From: an uncultured Puniceicoccaceae bacterium
GTDB taxonomy: Bacteria; Verrucomicrobiota; Verrucomicrobiia; Opitutales; Coraliomargaritaceae
DNA length: 32,899 bases
Assembly: GCA_913031135.1 (NCBI GenBank)
Contig: CAJWEH010000005.1
Location: 1-32,899, forward strand
Direction of reading: 5' to 3'
In this document: one piece after another, positions 17,888 to 24,835 of the stretch
Position numbering within the stretch: the stretch's first letter is position 1
Layout: every line of letters starts with the position of its first letter
Translations under genes and position numbers: made by a program
Notes under the pieces: generated by a model
Database searches by the model: none
Told to the model about the DNA's origin: nothing
The model's input: only the letters and a program-made list of their open reading frames with translations

Positions 17888-18411
17888 CTAGGATCTGCAG
17901 AGATTATTTTCTGAACGGCTTGGATTGCAATTTCAAGCCGTTCTTTTTTTGTGCCCAAAATCATTGTCGGCTCAATGTTCTTTTCACGCAATGCGTATAT
18001 AAAGTCTTGCTGTAGCGTATCTCTAACTTCTTGGCTCTCCCTTTGCATACTGTCAGGAACCCATGGAATATCGGTTCCACATAGTAGATAATGCGTATAA
18101 TTTTGTTTTAAAATTTCAGATTCTAAATCCTTGGGTACTTTTAAAAAGTAATGCCAAGCGTAGATATAATTTGAAAGCAGATTCGTGTCATGAAAAACTA
18201 ATGGAGGGTTATTAGAGCACGCTAGCCGCTCTGCCTTTAATTGCCCTTCAAAGATTACTTCCAAATCGCTTTCGATGATGGGTCGTTTGATCGTTTCAAC
18301 GAATTCACGCACAAATTCATTGGAGTAGGGTGCTTGAAAATAGCGAGCGAGCTCTTTTGTTAAGCTTGTTTTACCTGTTGATTCTGCACCCGTAATGACA
18401 ATTCTAAACAT
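17884..18411 (-). CDS. NadR-type nicotinamide riboside kinase, kinase domain only
   Basis: This 175-residue P-loop protein resembles the C-terminal kinase domain of NadR, which phosphorylates nicotinamide riboside to NMN. The Walker A loop is ITGAESTGKTSLTKELA (6-22). It is followed by the NEFVREFVE segment near 36, FHDTNLLSNYIYAWHYF near 73 and YLLCGTDIPWVPDSMQRES near 108, a typical NadR-kinase block. The HTH and NMN adenylyltransferase domains of full NadR are absent. Its start overlaps the pnuC stop by 8 bases, and the transporter/kinase pairing supports riboside uptake followed by trapping as NMN. Its 3' end carries the pfp terminator on the other strand, which limits how freely these codons can vary. 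Confidence 0.85.
   Translation of the reverse strand: MFRIVITGAESTGKTSLTKELARYFQAPYSNEFVREFVETIKRPIIESDLEVIFEGQLKAERLACSNNPPLVFHDTNLLSNYIYAWHYFLKVPKDLESEILKQNYTHYLLCGTDIPWVPDSMQRESQEVRDTLQQDFIYALREKNIEPTMILGTKKERLEIAIQAVQKIISADPS
17913..17950 (+). terminator. Rho-independent terminator of pfp, inside the opposing kinase gene
   Basis: GAACGGCTTG (17913-17922) pairs perfectly with CAAGCCGTTC (17934-17943) around an 11-base loop and is followed by seven T residues (17944-17950). It reads out on the plus strand, after pfp, yet lies within the C-terminal codons of the minus-strand riboside kinase gene. Confidence 0.9.
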
Positions 18412-19021
18412 TATCTTGGCTGCTTTTTAAAAGGTCATGCCATTGCTTCCAACCCGATACCGCAAGAATCATAAATGAAGCGAATAAAATAACCGTTAAA
18501 ACATATCCTTGGTAGGCATATAAAAACAAGAAAACAGAGTCAGCGATGAGCCAGCACAGCCAAGTCCCTATGCATTTTCGGCTGAGCATCCATTGAGCTG
18601 AAATGGAAGCAGCGCAAGCAAACCCATCTAAGTATGGCATAAAGGCGTTGGGATTTTTGCTTAGGTATTTCCCGATTAATAAGGATCCAATGAGCCAAAA
18701 GAGCACATTTAAAATCCATGTCTTTTTAGAAGCTTTATGAACAACTGTCTGCTGCGCTGTATCAGAGTGGTTTGTTTTATTTTTTAGCCATAATCGCCAA
18801 CCATAGATAGAGATAAAAATAAACAGTATGTTGAGCGACATATGAGCAAATAAGCCAGCGCTTAAGGAAACATAAATATAGGCAGAATACGAAACGATAA
18901 AGGTCGGCCAAGTGATCAGCTTTTCTTTAATACTAAACCAAACTCCTAGAATTCCCGCTAATGTTCCTAAAAATTCAATCCAATTTATTTTTAGAAAAAG
19001 TTCGGTTAACGATGAGAGCAT
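18404..19021 (-). CDS. pnuC: PnuC-family nicotinamide riboside transporter
   Basis: This 205-residue polytopic protein has about seven hydrophobic segments and PnuC features: WIEFLGTLAGILGVWFSIKE at the N terminus, FIFISIYGWRLW near 70 and the tail VSGWKQWHD. PnuC proteins let nicotinamide riboside diffuse across the inner membrane, and uptake is driven by phosphorylation inside. The downstream riboside kinase gene overlaps by 8 bases, which favours nicotinamide riboside over thiamine (PnuT) or riboflavin as substrate. It lies 22 bases after the Dabb-family gene in the same minus-strand unit. No NiaR, NrtR or riboswitch-like leader was recognised. Confidence 0.87.
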   Translation of the reverse strand: MLSSLTELFLKINWIEFLGTLAGILGVWFSIKEKLITWPTFIVSYSAYIYVSLSAGLFAHMSLNILFIFISIYGWRLWLKNKTNHSDTAQQTVVHKASKKTWILNVLFWLIGSLLIGKYLSKNPNAFMPYLDGFACAASISAQWMLSRKCIGTWLCWLIADSVFLFLYAYQGYVLTVILFASFMILAVSGWKQWHDLLKSSQDNV

Positions 19022-19043
19022 AGTGAAAGAGCGCTAAATGCTT

Positions 19044-19343
19044 TTAATCAGAATCAATGATTTCTAAACGTTCCCAGAGAGGAGAAAATTCTGCAACAAA
19101 AGCTTTGTGTAATGGATCTACTTGATATGCGTTGTGCCCTTCAATATCTTCAAAAAGGAGTGTTAAATTGTAGCTGTAATCAGATCGTACGATGGGCCGA
19201 TCTTTTGTGTCTGCAACGGTTCCAATGTAACAGGCGGAATTGGCTTTGATGTTACGAAGGCTATCAAGCCCAGCCTCAAACGCCTTTATTTGATCTTTAG
19301 AAAGTGAGTCTTTTAGGTGGAAGAGTACCGTATGTATAAACAT
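19044..19343 (-). CDS. Dabb-family (stress-responsive alpha/beta barrel) protein
   Basis: This 99-residue protein is a single dimeric alpha/beta barrel (Dabb) domain. It starts with MFIHTVLFHLKDSLSKDQ, where the histidine and hydrophobic first strand are typical. SDYSYNLTLLFEDIEGHNAYQVDPLHKAFV in the second half matches the second-strand/helix pattern D-x-x-x-x-x-x-Y-x-x-x-P-x-H. Domain members range from stress-induced proteins to small-molecule cyclases, and no specific substrate can be given. It lies 17 bases after thrH and 22 bases before pnuC, so it is probably cotranscribed with them without an obvious functional link. Confidence 0.85.
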   Translation of the reverse strand: MFIHTVLFHLKDSLSKDQIKAFEAGLDSLRNIKANSACYIGTVADTKDRPIVRSDYSYNLTLLFEDIEGHNAYQVDPLHKAFVAEFSPLWERLEIIDSD

Positions 19344-19360
19344 TTTAATATAGAATTAAG

Positions 19361-19960
19361 CTATAAAATTTTAGAAATGAGCGCTTTTAGTTCATCGTGT
19401 GTTCGAGCAACCGATAAATCCGGACGCTCTGATATAAGTCGTTCCGGCGGGCAAAAAAGCGCTTTATGATCGGCTGATTCAATCATACTAAGATCGTTAT
19501 AGGAGTCTCCTGCTGCAAAGGTTTCAAAGTTAAGTGCTTGAAAGGCTTCAACTGCCTTGCGCTTATGGTCTTTCATGCGAAGACGGTAGTTTGTGATTTT
19601 ATCCTCGGCGTTAATTTCTAACTCATGACAAAAAAGGGTTGGATTACCTAGTTTTGCCATTAATGGACCCGCAAATTGAGTGAATGTATCTGATAAAATA
19701 ACCAAGCGAGTTTTAGAAGTCACCCAATCAACGAATTCTTTTGCTCCCGGAAGTGGGTCTAGTGTACTTATAACTTCTTCTATGTCGCTAAGCTTAAACT
19801 GATGCTGGTCTAAAATAGCTAAGCGATAGCGCATGAGGGTATCGTAGTCGGGCTCATCGCGGGTCGTTCGTTTCAGTGCTTCGATTCCTGTTTTTTCTGC
19901 AAATGCAATCCATATTTCAGGGATTAAAACACCTTCTAAGTCGAGACATACTATATGCAT
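19361..19960 (-). CDS. thrH: ThrH-type phosphoserine phosphatase / homoserine phosphotransferase
   Basis: This HAD-superfamily enzyme closely follows the ThrH pattern: CLDLEGVLIPEIWIAFAE near the N terminus with the catalytic aspartate in DLEG, TRDEPDYDTLMRYRL near 34, VILSDTFTQFAGPLM near 88 and AAGDSYNDLSMIESAD near 150. ThrH proteins dephosphorylate phosphoserine and can transfer the phosphate to homoserine, linking serine and threonine synthesis. I place the start at the ATG at 19960 (199 residues), because AAGG lies 7-8 bases before it; the ATG at 19966 adds only two residues and has no spacing for a binding site. It heads the minus-strand unit with the Dabb-family gene, pnuC and the kinase. 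Confidence 0.9.
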   Translation of the reverse strand: MHIVCLDLEGVLIPEIWIAFAEKTGIEALKRTTRDEPDYDTLMRYRLAILDQHQFKLSDIEEVISTLDPLPGAKEFVDWVTSKTRLVILSDTFTQFAGPLMAKLGNPTLFCHELEINAEDKITNYRLRMKDHKRKAVEAFQALNFETFAAGDSYNDLSMIESADHKALFCPPERLISERPDLSVARTHDELKALISKIL

Positions 19961-19966
19961 ACTCAT

Positions 19967-20289
19967 ACCTTTTTTAAAATTATTCTAAGGGCAAATGTAT
20001 TTTCGCTTATTTTAGTAATTTTAACCACTGATAGCTGAGATTCTGCAATAGGATATTTTGATACAAAGCTTGGGAGAATGGATTAATCCGGTATGTTTTT
20101 GTTTTTTCGAATAAATTGGGAATAAAAATAAGAGTTTAACCTCTTTTTTATTAGTTTAGGTAAACCGTTTAATTTATTAAAAATGAATCTGATTAAAAAA
20201 AGAGATGATCACGGGCGATTAAAGATAGCGTTATTTAGCGCATTTAAGACTCCAATCATTAATAAGACTGTTATAAACCTACGCTTTTA
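19967..20289. other. AT-rich divergent intergenic region with a small upstream ORF
   Basis: This is the longest stretch without a convincing gene. It holds a weak hairpin followed by Ts (AAGAG 20130-20134, CTCTT 20141-20145), a possible weak promoter (TTGATA 20058-20063, GATTAA 20081-20086) and a 35-codon ORF (20183-20290) whose TAA overlaps the next ATG. A TATAAA at 20272-20277 could be the -10 for the PEP-CTERM gene. I see no structured RNA or repeat. Confidence 0.5.
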
Positions 20290-20290
20290 A
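20183..20290 (+). other. 35-codon upstream ORF overlapping the PEP-CTERM start (possible split signal peptide)
   Basis: The ORF begins MNLIKKRDDHGRL and ends INKTVINLRF. Its stop TAA (20288-20290) shares a base with the ATG at 20290. One extra T in the TTTT at 20285-20288 would join the frames as LRFLMGSLLVTQVSSAF, a credible signal peptide. It could instead be a coupled leader peptide. Confidence 0.4.
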
Positions 20291-21111
20291 TGGGCTCCTT
20301 ATTGGTTACACAGGTCAGCTCTGCTTTTAATGTAGAAATCAGTCAATTGATGGATAACAATAATGCTTACAGTGATCAGGGAGTTCTTATGGAATGGTCG
20401 GGCTCTATTAACACAAATGGTTTTACTTACACATCATTTGGCAGTGGCAACTTTCTAAACTCTCCAGCCTTTGTAAATTATTATAATGCGCAAGTAGATC
20501 ATGTGATCTATTTCGGTGGTATTGGGGCGAATTCGCAGAGTTATCAAGAGTATAACACGGATCTTAAACCAGGAATTTTTGAGCATAATGAAGTGGTTCA
20601 GAATTTATTACCCAAAAAAGCTGGGGTTACCCTACACGAAGATGACCCCAATGCAATTAATCATGCTTTTAAACCTGGCAGCACGGGCAAAAGCTATGAC
20701 TCGGACGCAGACTATATCATGATCGGGGATACCTTTGCGATTGGTTATGTGCAGTATAAGCCGGGAGGGCCTGTTGCGAGTCTTCAACAAATATTTTTAC
20801 CTCAAGGTTATGTGAGTGGAACAACCCTGCCTGGATCCCTTTTTCTTCGTGGTGAAACCTTAGACGGACTAGGGCTTGGAGATGGATTTAATGAGGATAT
20901 TGAACTCAATGGAAATGGCATTGTGCTAGCTTCACTATTGCAGACATACGCTAATTTTGGGTTTGATGTTTTTCATGATGAAAACGGAAGCCCTGGTACC
21001 TCAGTGTCGGTTGAGATTGAGACGCCGATCCCAGAGCCGAGTTCCTATGCTTTGATTTTGGGTGCTTTTTTATTTGGAGGTCTTGTTTTAAGAAAAAGAG
21101 TACAACGATAA
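20290..21111 (+). CDS. PEP-CTERM sorting-domain protein
   Basis: This 273-residue protein ends in a PEP-CTERM signal: PEPSSYALILGAFLFGGL and then a basic tail (LRKRVQR). The signal directs export and exosortase/EpsH-dependent processing at the outer surface in exopolysaccharide-producing Gram-negatives. The body is rich in Asn, Gly, Ser and aromatic residues with no domain I recognise. The N terminus is odd: from the only in-frame start (ATG 20290, in-frame stop at 20263) the h-region is just MGSLLVTQVSSAF with no basic n-region. The missing part may be encoded in another frame just upstream. It is convergent with the methyltransferase gene, 8 bases away. No exosortase gene is in the window. 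Confidence 0.8.
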   Translation: MGSLLVTQVSSAFNVEISQLMDNNNAYSDQGVLMEWSGSINTNGFTYTSFGSGNFLNSPAFVNYYNAQVDHVIYFGGIGANSQSYQEYNTDLKPGIFEHNEVVQNLLPKKAGVTLHEDDPNAINHAFKPGSTGKSYDSDADYIMIGDTFAIGYVQYKPGGPVASLQQIFLPQGYVSGTTLPGSLFLRGETLDGLGLGDGFNEDIELNGNGIVLASLLQTYANFGFDVFHDENGSPGTSVSVEIETPIPEPSSYALILGAFLFGGLVLRKRVQR

Positions 21112-21122
21112 AACTAGTTTTA
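21109..21122. repeat. 14-bp perfect palindrome spanning two convergent stop codons
   Basis: TAAAACTAGTTTTA contains the TAA stop of the PEP-CTERM gene on the plus strand and the TAA stop of the methyltransferase gene on the minus strand. It has no GC-rich stem and is unlikely to be a terminator by itself. Confidence 0.7.
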
Positions 21123-21704
21123 GCAGATGCTTAAAGTGGGTGAAGCAACCCATAGTATTGGGGGAAGGTTATCGTGCGTGGTTTTTGACTGAATTACATT
21201 AGGTTCAATTTTATGGACGAACCAACCATCTGATTGCTCTTGCTTACGCATCCAATCTTCAACAGCGATTGATTCCGGTAAGCCACCTTTGTGTGCACGA
21301 TAAGTTGTGACTAAAAGAATTCCATTAGGGGCAAGCAATCTAGGCACTTCATTGAGTGCACCAATGGTAGAGTCGACTTCTGTTATGAGCTTCTGATCGC
21401 TGCCAGGTCGGTAACCTAAGTTAAAGACGATTGCTTTAAAAGTGCCATTGAGTTGTTTGAGAACATCTGCATGGTTTCCTTTGAGCAATTTGCTACGTTC
21501 TAAGTAGTCTTTAGAGGCGAGCTTATTCCGTGTATTTTCGATTGCTTTTGCTTGAAGATCAATAGCCACTAAAGTGCCGAGCGGTCCAATCAATTCTGCC
21601 ATGTGAAGACTATCATGTCCATTCCCTGCAGTTGCATCTAAAGCGGAATCACCTGCCTTAAGAACCTCTTTTAAGTGGATATGAACAGATTGAGTTAGGC
21701 GCAT
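21120..21704 (-). CDS. mnmM: MnmM (YtqB)-type class I SAM methyltransferase
   Basis: This 194-residue Rossmann methyltransferase belongs to the YtqB family, once called putative rRNA methylases. The SAM motif is DATAGNGHDSLHMAEL (near 23-38), the acidic strand AIDLQAKAIENT follows, and the family signature FNLGYRPGSDQ lies near 96, with TYRAHKGG near 138. YtqB is known in Bacillus as MnmM, which methylates the nm5 intermediate to mnm5 at wobble uridine 34 of certain tRNAs. It follows, by 4 bases, an FAD oxidoreductase with MnmC(o)-like features, which strengthens a role in this pathway. mnmE and mnmG are outside the window. Activity is inferred from family and context. Confidence 0.8.
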   Translation of the reverse strand: MRLTQSVHIHLKEVLKAGDSALDATAGNGHDSLHMAELIGPLGTLVAIDLQAKAIENTRNKLASKDYLERSKLLKGNHADVLKQLNGTFKAIVFNLGYRPGSDQKLITEVDSTIGALNEVPRLLAPNGILLVTTYRAHKGGLPESIAVEDWMRKQEQSDGWFVHKIEPNVIQSKTTHDNLPPILWVASPTLSIC

Positions 21705-21708
21705 GCTA

Positions 21709-22788
21709 TTAGGCTAATAAGAGTTCAGTTGAAATGGCTTTTGACTCATAGAAATAGTTGGCTAACGCCTTAGTTAGCATGGGTGCAGTCGCGGTTCCTT
21801 TTGAGCCGAGTCCATTAATGGCAAAAAGAGAGGGATACTTAGGATGTTGAATAATGAAAGGGCGAGCGTTTTTACAAGTAGGGCGAATGCCACTTTTATG
21901 CTCTAAGATTTCAACAGCTATTTTTTCACCGAACATAGCTTCGAGCGCTTGTAATAATTCTGCTTGTGCATTTTTACAGGGATTAGGATTTGAGTTATCC
22001 ACTTCGTAAGAAGCACCTAGTCTGTATTGTGGATTATGAGAGCCAGTTGCTAAGGCATGCAACCAACGCTTTTTGTAATACAAACCCTCAGGAAGAGAGT
22101 GGTCTTTAAGCTTTAGTGTGAGCGTATCGCCTTTTATGGGTATGATGGGTAATTCAGAAAAATAAGGATTCTGTAAGGTATGAACGCCTTGGCAGAAAAT
22201 TACCTTTTTTATTCTAAGTGTTTGATAGCACCAGAATGCACCTTCATTGTCGTGCTTTGTTAATTTTTTCACGTCAAAGTGAGATTCGATATAGGTATGC
22301 TTCGTTTGAAAATACTGTTTTAAAGCTTTTAATAACAGTGGAACGTCGACCCAAGAACCCTTAGCAATTACGATGCTTCCAAAGTCATCTTTGATGCTAA
22401 TTGGGCTTTCATTAGGGCTAAAAAGAGCTTTGAAACATCCCTTATAGCGAGGGTTATTGATTCTTCTATTGGCTCGCTTTAAATCATCTTCACTGGTAAA
22501 AAATCGCCGAATAGGCAGTTCTTTGAAACACTTGATTGCGAGTCGCTTCTCTAAATCTTTGTAAAACGAGTGGGCTTCGGGAATCAGCTGATCGATCTCC
22601 CATGATTTCGTTAGCCATTTTCCTGTAACAGGGTTGATAAAACCAGCGGCTGTTTTTGAGGCACTGGGTAAATTCGGATCATTTAAAATTTTATAAGAAA
22701 GGTTTAACTGATCAAAACGCCAAGCGAGACATGAGCCTGCAAGACCTCCGCCAATGATTAAATAGTCAATTGTATCTTTTGTATTAAT
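21709..22788 (-). CDS. FAD-dependent oxidoreductase, MnmC(o)-like, with non-canonical start
   Basis: The frame is open from 21709 to past 22830 and encodes about 359 residues of a D-amino-acid-oxidase-fold protein. The FAD-binding motif DYLIIGGGLAGSCLAW lies at residues 8-23, then TAAGFINPVTGKWLTKSW near 46, and the C terminus has SGIRPTCKNARPF and GLGSKGTATAP. The last resembles the LGSRG-x3-AP block of the oxidase half of MnmC, which removes the carboxymethyl group from cmnm5U in tRNA. No ATG, GTG or TTG exists in frame upstream of the FAD motif; the first GTG, at 22272, would delete it. I place the start provisionally at ATT 22786-22788 (ATC 22789 and ATA 22801 are alternatives). The methyltransferase gene follows by 4 bases. 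Confidence 0.7.
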   Translation of the reverse strand: MNTKDTIDYLIIGGGLAGSCLAWRFDQLNLSYKILNDPNLPSASKTAAGFINPVTGKWLTKSWEIDQLIPEAHSFYKDLEKRLAIKCFKELPIRRFFTSEDDLKRANRRINNPRYKGCFKALFSPNESPISIKDDFGSIVIAKGSWVDVPLLLKALKQYFQTKHTYIESHFDVKKLTKHDNEGAFWCYQTLRIKKVIFCQGVHTLQNPYFSELPIIPIKGDTLTLKLKDHSLPEGLYYKKRWLHALATGSHNPQYRLGASYEVDNSNPNPCKNAQAELLQALEAMFGEKIAVEILEHKSGIRPTCKNARPFIIQHPKYPSLFAINGLGSKGTATAPMLTKALANYFYESKAISTELLLA

Positions 22789-22790
22789 GA

Positions 22791-22818
22791 TTGCTGTTCG
22801 TATGTTAGAGTTTAGAAT
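22791..22818 (+). promoter_or_regulatory. Candidate promoter of yraN
   Basis: TTGCTG (22791-22796), a 16-base spacer and TAGAAT (22813-22818), five of six matches at -10. The -10 ends 11 bases before the ATG at 22830. It lies in the divergent gap to the FAD oxidoreductase gene. Confidence 0.5.
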
Positions 22819-22843
22819 AACATTATTTGATGTTAAAGTTCAA
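22814..22843 (-). promoter_or_regulatory. Candidate promoter of the FAD oxidoreductase gene
   Basis: On the minus strand TTGAAC (22843-22838), an 18-base spacer and TATTCT (22819-22814). It overlaps the 5' end of yraN and the opposite-strand promoter. If used, transcription would begin around 22807, leaving an ATA, ATC or ATT codon as the possible start. Confidence 0.35.
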
Positions 22844-23255
22844 ATGGTTAGAGCATCTTTTTTCAAGCCTTCGACAAAAAGAGTGGTCAGAAATGACTCG
22901 TTCTGAAAAAGGTGCTTATGGGGAGCGATTAGCGCTTCAATTTTGCATCAAAAAACTTGGTTATAAATGCATTGCTAAAAATTGGCGTCATCGAAAGTAC
23001 GAAATAGACTTAGTTTGTAAAGACGGTCCTGTATTAGTATTTATCGAGGTGCGACTACGAAGCCAAACAGCAGTTATTTCAGGAGTTCACTCGATTGATC
23101 GTAAGAAAAAATCAGCTATCAGGAATGGTGCAATTGCCTATATCAATAAACTGAATGATCCACCAAGCACCTATCGTTTTGATATTATTTCTGTTGCTTA
23201 TGGTGACGCAAAGAGCTTTAAAATAATGCATTATCAGAATGTTGCTTTATTTTAA
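22830..23255 (+). CDS. yraN: YraN/UPF0102 endonuclease-like protein
   Basis: This 141-residue protein matches UPF0102, a small restriction-endonuclease-fold family of uncertain function: GAYGERLALQFCIKKLGYKCIAKNWR near residue 26, then the PD-(D/E)xK-like core YEIDLVCKDGPVLVFIEVRLR near 57. In most relatives the core reads GEID and FVEVK; here the lysine position is arginine (EVR). The start is the ATG at 22830 rather than the TTG one codon earlier. It has no Shine-Dalgarno sequence and follows a promoter whose -10 ends 11 bases upstream. zwf starts 29 bases after its stop. Confidence 0.85.
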   Translation: MLKFKWLEHLFSSLRQKEWSEMTRSEKGAYGERLALQFCIKKLGYKCIAKNWRHRKYEIDLVCKDGPVLVFIEVRLRSQTAVISGVHSIDRKKKSAIRNGAIAYINKLNDPPSTYRFDIISVAYGDAKSFKIMHYQNVALF

Positions 23256-23270
23256 TTTATTCTCTTTATT
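23242..23270 (+). promoter_or_regulatory. Possible promoter of zwf
   Basis: TTGCTT (23242-23247), a 17-base spacer and TTTATT (23265-23270), ending 14 bases before the zwf ATG. The -35 lies in the last codons of yraN. Weak at -10. Confidence 0.3.
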
Positions 23271-23284
23271 CAGTTGATAATTTT

Positions 23285-24826
23285 ATGGAAGATTCAAGAC
23301 ACCCATTTTTAGAAGGGCTTAGTAAGCACCGTGGAGTCGCCCCTGCCGTTGTAGTTATATTTGGGGCCTCTGGAGATTTAACAGCTCGTAAGCTCGTTCC
23401 TGCTATTTATAATCTCAGTGTAGATAATTTATTGCCGAATGAATTTCATTTGATTGGCTTTGGGCGAAAATCGATTCCAGATGAAGCCTTTCGCGCTTCC
23501 ATGGAGGACGCCATTAAGCAACATTCTAGAAGAACTCTAAGAGGTGAAATATGGCAACGAGTCCGAGCCGAAATGTCATACACATCTTCTGATTATGCTG
23601 ATTTAAAAGGCTATGAGGAATTGGCGAAAAAGATCGATGCTTTAGAGGCTTCATTTGGGCGTCCTCTGCAGAGGATTTTTTATATTTCCACACCACCTAA
23701 TGTATTTGAACCGATTATTGAATGTTTGGGGAAAAGTAGATTGGCTAAAACAAATCATGGAACACAAACCGCCTCTAAGGTCATTATCGAAAAGCCTTTT
23801 GGTAGGGATCTAAAAAGTGCCCAGCGTTTGAATCGTGTCATTAATCAAGTCTTTGATGAATCTCAGGTATTCCGTATCGATCATTACTTAGGCAAAGAAA
23901 CAGTTCAGGATTTGCTCGTACAGCGTTTTGCGAATGCGATATTTGAGCCAATATGGAACCACAATTATGTGGAATGTGTTCAAATTACAGTCGCTGAAAA
24001 ATTGGGGGTTGGTAGCCGTGGTGGCTACTACGATGGTAGTGGGGCGCTTCGAGATATGATTCAGAATCATACGATGCAGTTAGTCGCCTTAACGGCAATG
24101 GAAGCTCCTAAATCACTCGATCCCGAATCAATTCGAGATGAGAAAGTAAAAGTAATACAAGCGATTCAGCCTTTGAAACTTGGGGTGGATCAATCGGATG
24201 TTGTTCGAGCTCGTTATGCTTCTGGATTAATTGACGGGAAAGAGGTAGCTGCTTATTTGGATGAAGAGGGTATTCCTAAGGATTCTTTCACTGAGACCTA
24301 CGCTGCGTTACGTTTAAAAATCGATAATGCTCGCTGGAAGAATGTCCCTTTTTATATTCGATCTGGAAAGAGAATGGCTAGGCGTACTAGTGAAATCGCA
24401 ATCCGATTTAAGAGACCTCCAGTGAATTTATTTTCTGAGGGTGGGCGATTTAATGTCACAGACAATACGATGGTCATTCAAATTCAGCCCAATGAAGGCA
24501 TAACCCTTGTTATGAATTCTAAAATACCGGGACTAGAGACACGTATGCAACCTGTTAAAATGCACTTTAGGTATGCAACAACCTTTGGCTCGAATACCCC
24601 TGAGGCTTACGAACGTTTGATTTTAGATGCGATGATTGGGGATGGCACTTTATTTATTCGTGGTGATGAGACTGAGGCTTCTTGGAAATTAATTGATCCA
24701 GTATTACAGCATTGGGAGGCGACAAAATGTGATGGATTAGAACTATATCCCTCGGGTTCTTGGGGACCAAAGTCTAGCGATGCTATGCTTAATGAGAAAG
24801 GGCATGAGTGGCGACATTCAGGTTAA
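23285..24826 (+). CDS. zwf: Glucose-6-phosphate 1-dehydrogenase
   Basis: Zwf oxidises glucose-6-phosphate to 6-phosphogluconolactone, the entry to the oxidative pentose-phosphate pathway and a main source of NADPH. The 513-residue protein has the dinucleotide motif VVIFGASGDLTARKLVPA near residue 22, the active-site block RIDHYLGKETVQDLL near 199 with the catalytic histidine, EKPFGRD near 169 and PFYIRSGKRMARR near 357. The ATG at 23285 has no Shine-Dalgarno sequence. opcA, encoding the assembly/activation partner, starts 9 bases after the stop, so the two are one unit. The sequence is full length and undamaged. Confidence 0.97.
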   Translation: MEDSRHPFLEGLSKHRGVAPAVVVIFGASGDLTARKLVPAIYNLSVDNLLPNEFHLIGFGRKSIPDEAFRASMEDAIKQHSRRTLRGEIWQRVRAEMSYTSSDYADLKGYEELAKKIDALEASFGRPLQRIFYISTPPNVFEPIIECLGKSRLAKTNHGTQTASKVIIEKPFGRDLKSAQRLNRVINQVFDESQVFRIDHYLGKETVQDLLVQRFANAIFEPIWNHNYVECVQITVAEKLGVGSRGGYYDGSGALRDMIQNHTMQLVALTAMEAPKSLDPESIRDEKVKVIQAIQPLKLGVDQSDVVRARYASGLIDGKEVAAYLDEEGIPKDSFTETYAALRLKIDNARWKNVPFYIRSGKRMARRTSEIAIRFKRPPVNLFSEGGRFNVTDNTMVIQIQPNEGITLVMNSKIPGLETRMQPVKMHFRYATTFGSNTPEAYERLILDAMIGDGTLFIRGDETEASWKLIDPVLQHWEATKCDGLELYPSGSWGPKSSDAMLNEKGHEWRHSG

Positions 24827-24835
24827 TGTAGAACG

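Noticed and set aside
21709-22272. A shorter 187-residue gene starting at the GTG at 22272
   Set aside because: The frame stays open upstream and encodes the FAD-binding motif and a further 170 residues; starting here would yield a non-functional half.
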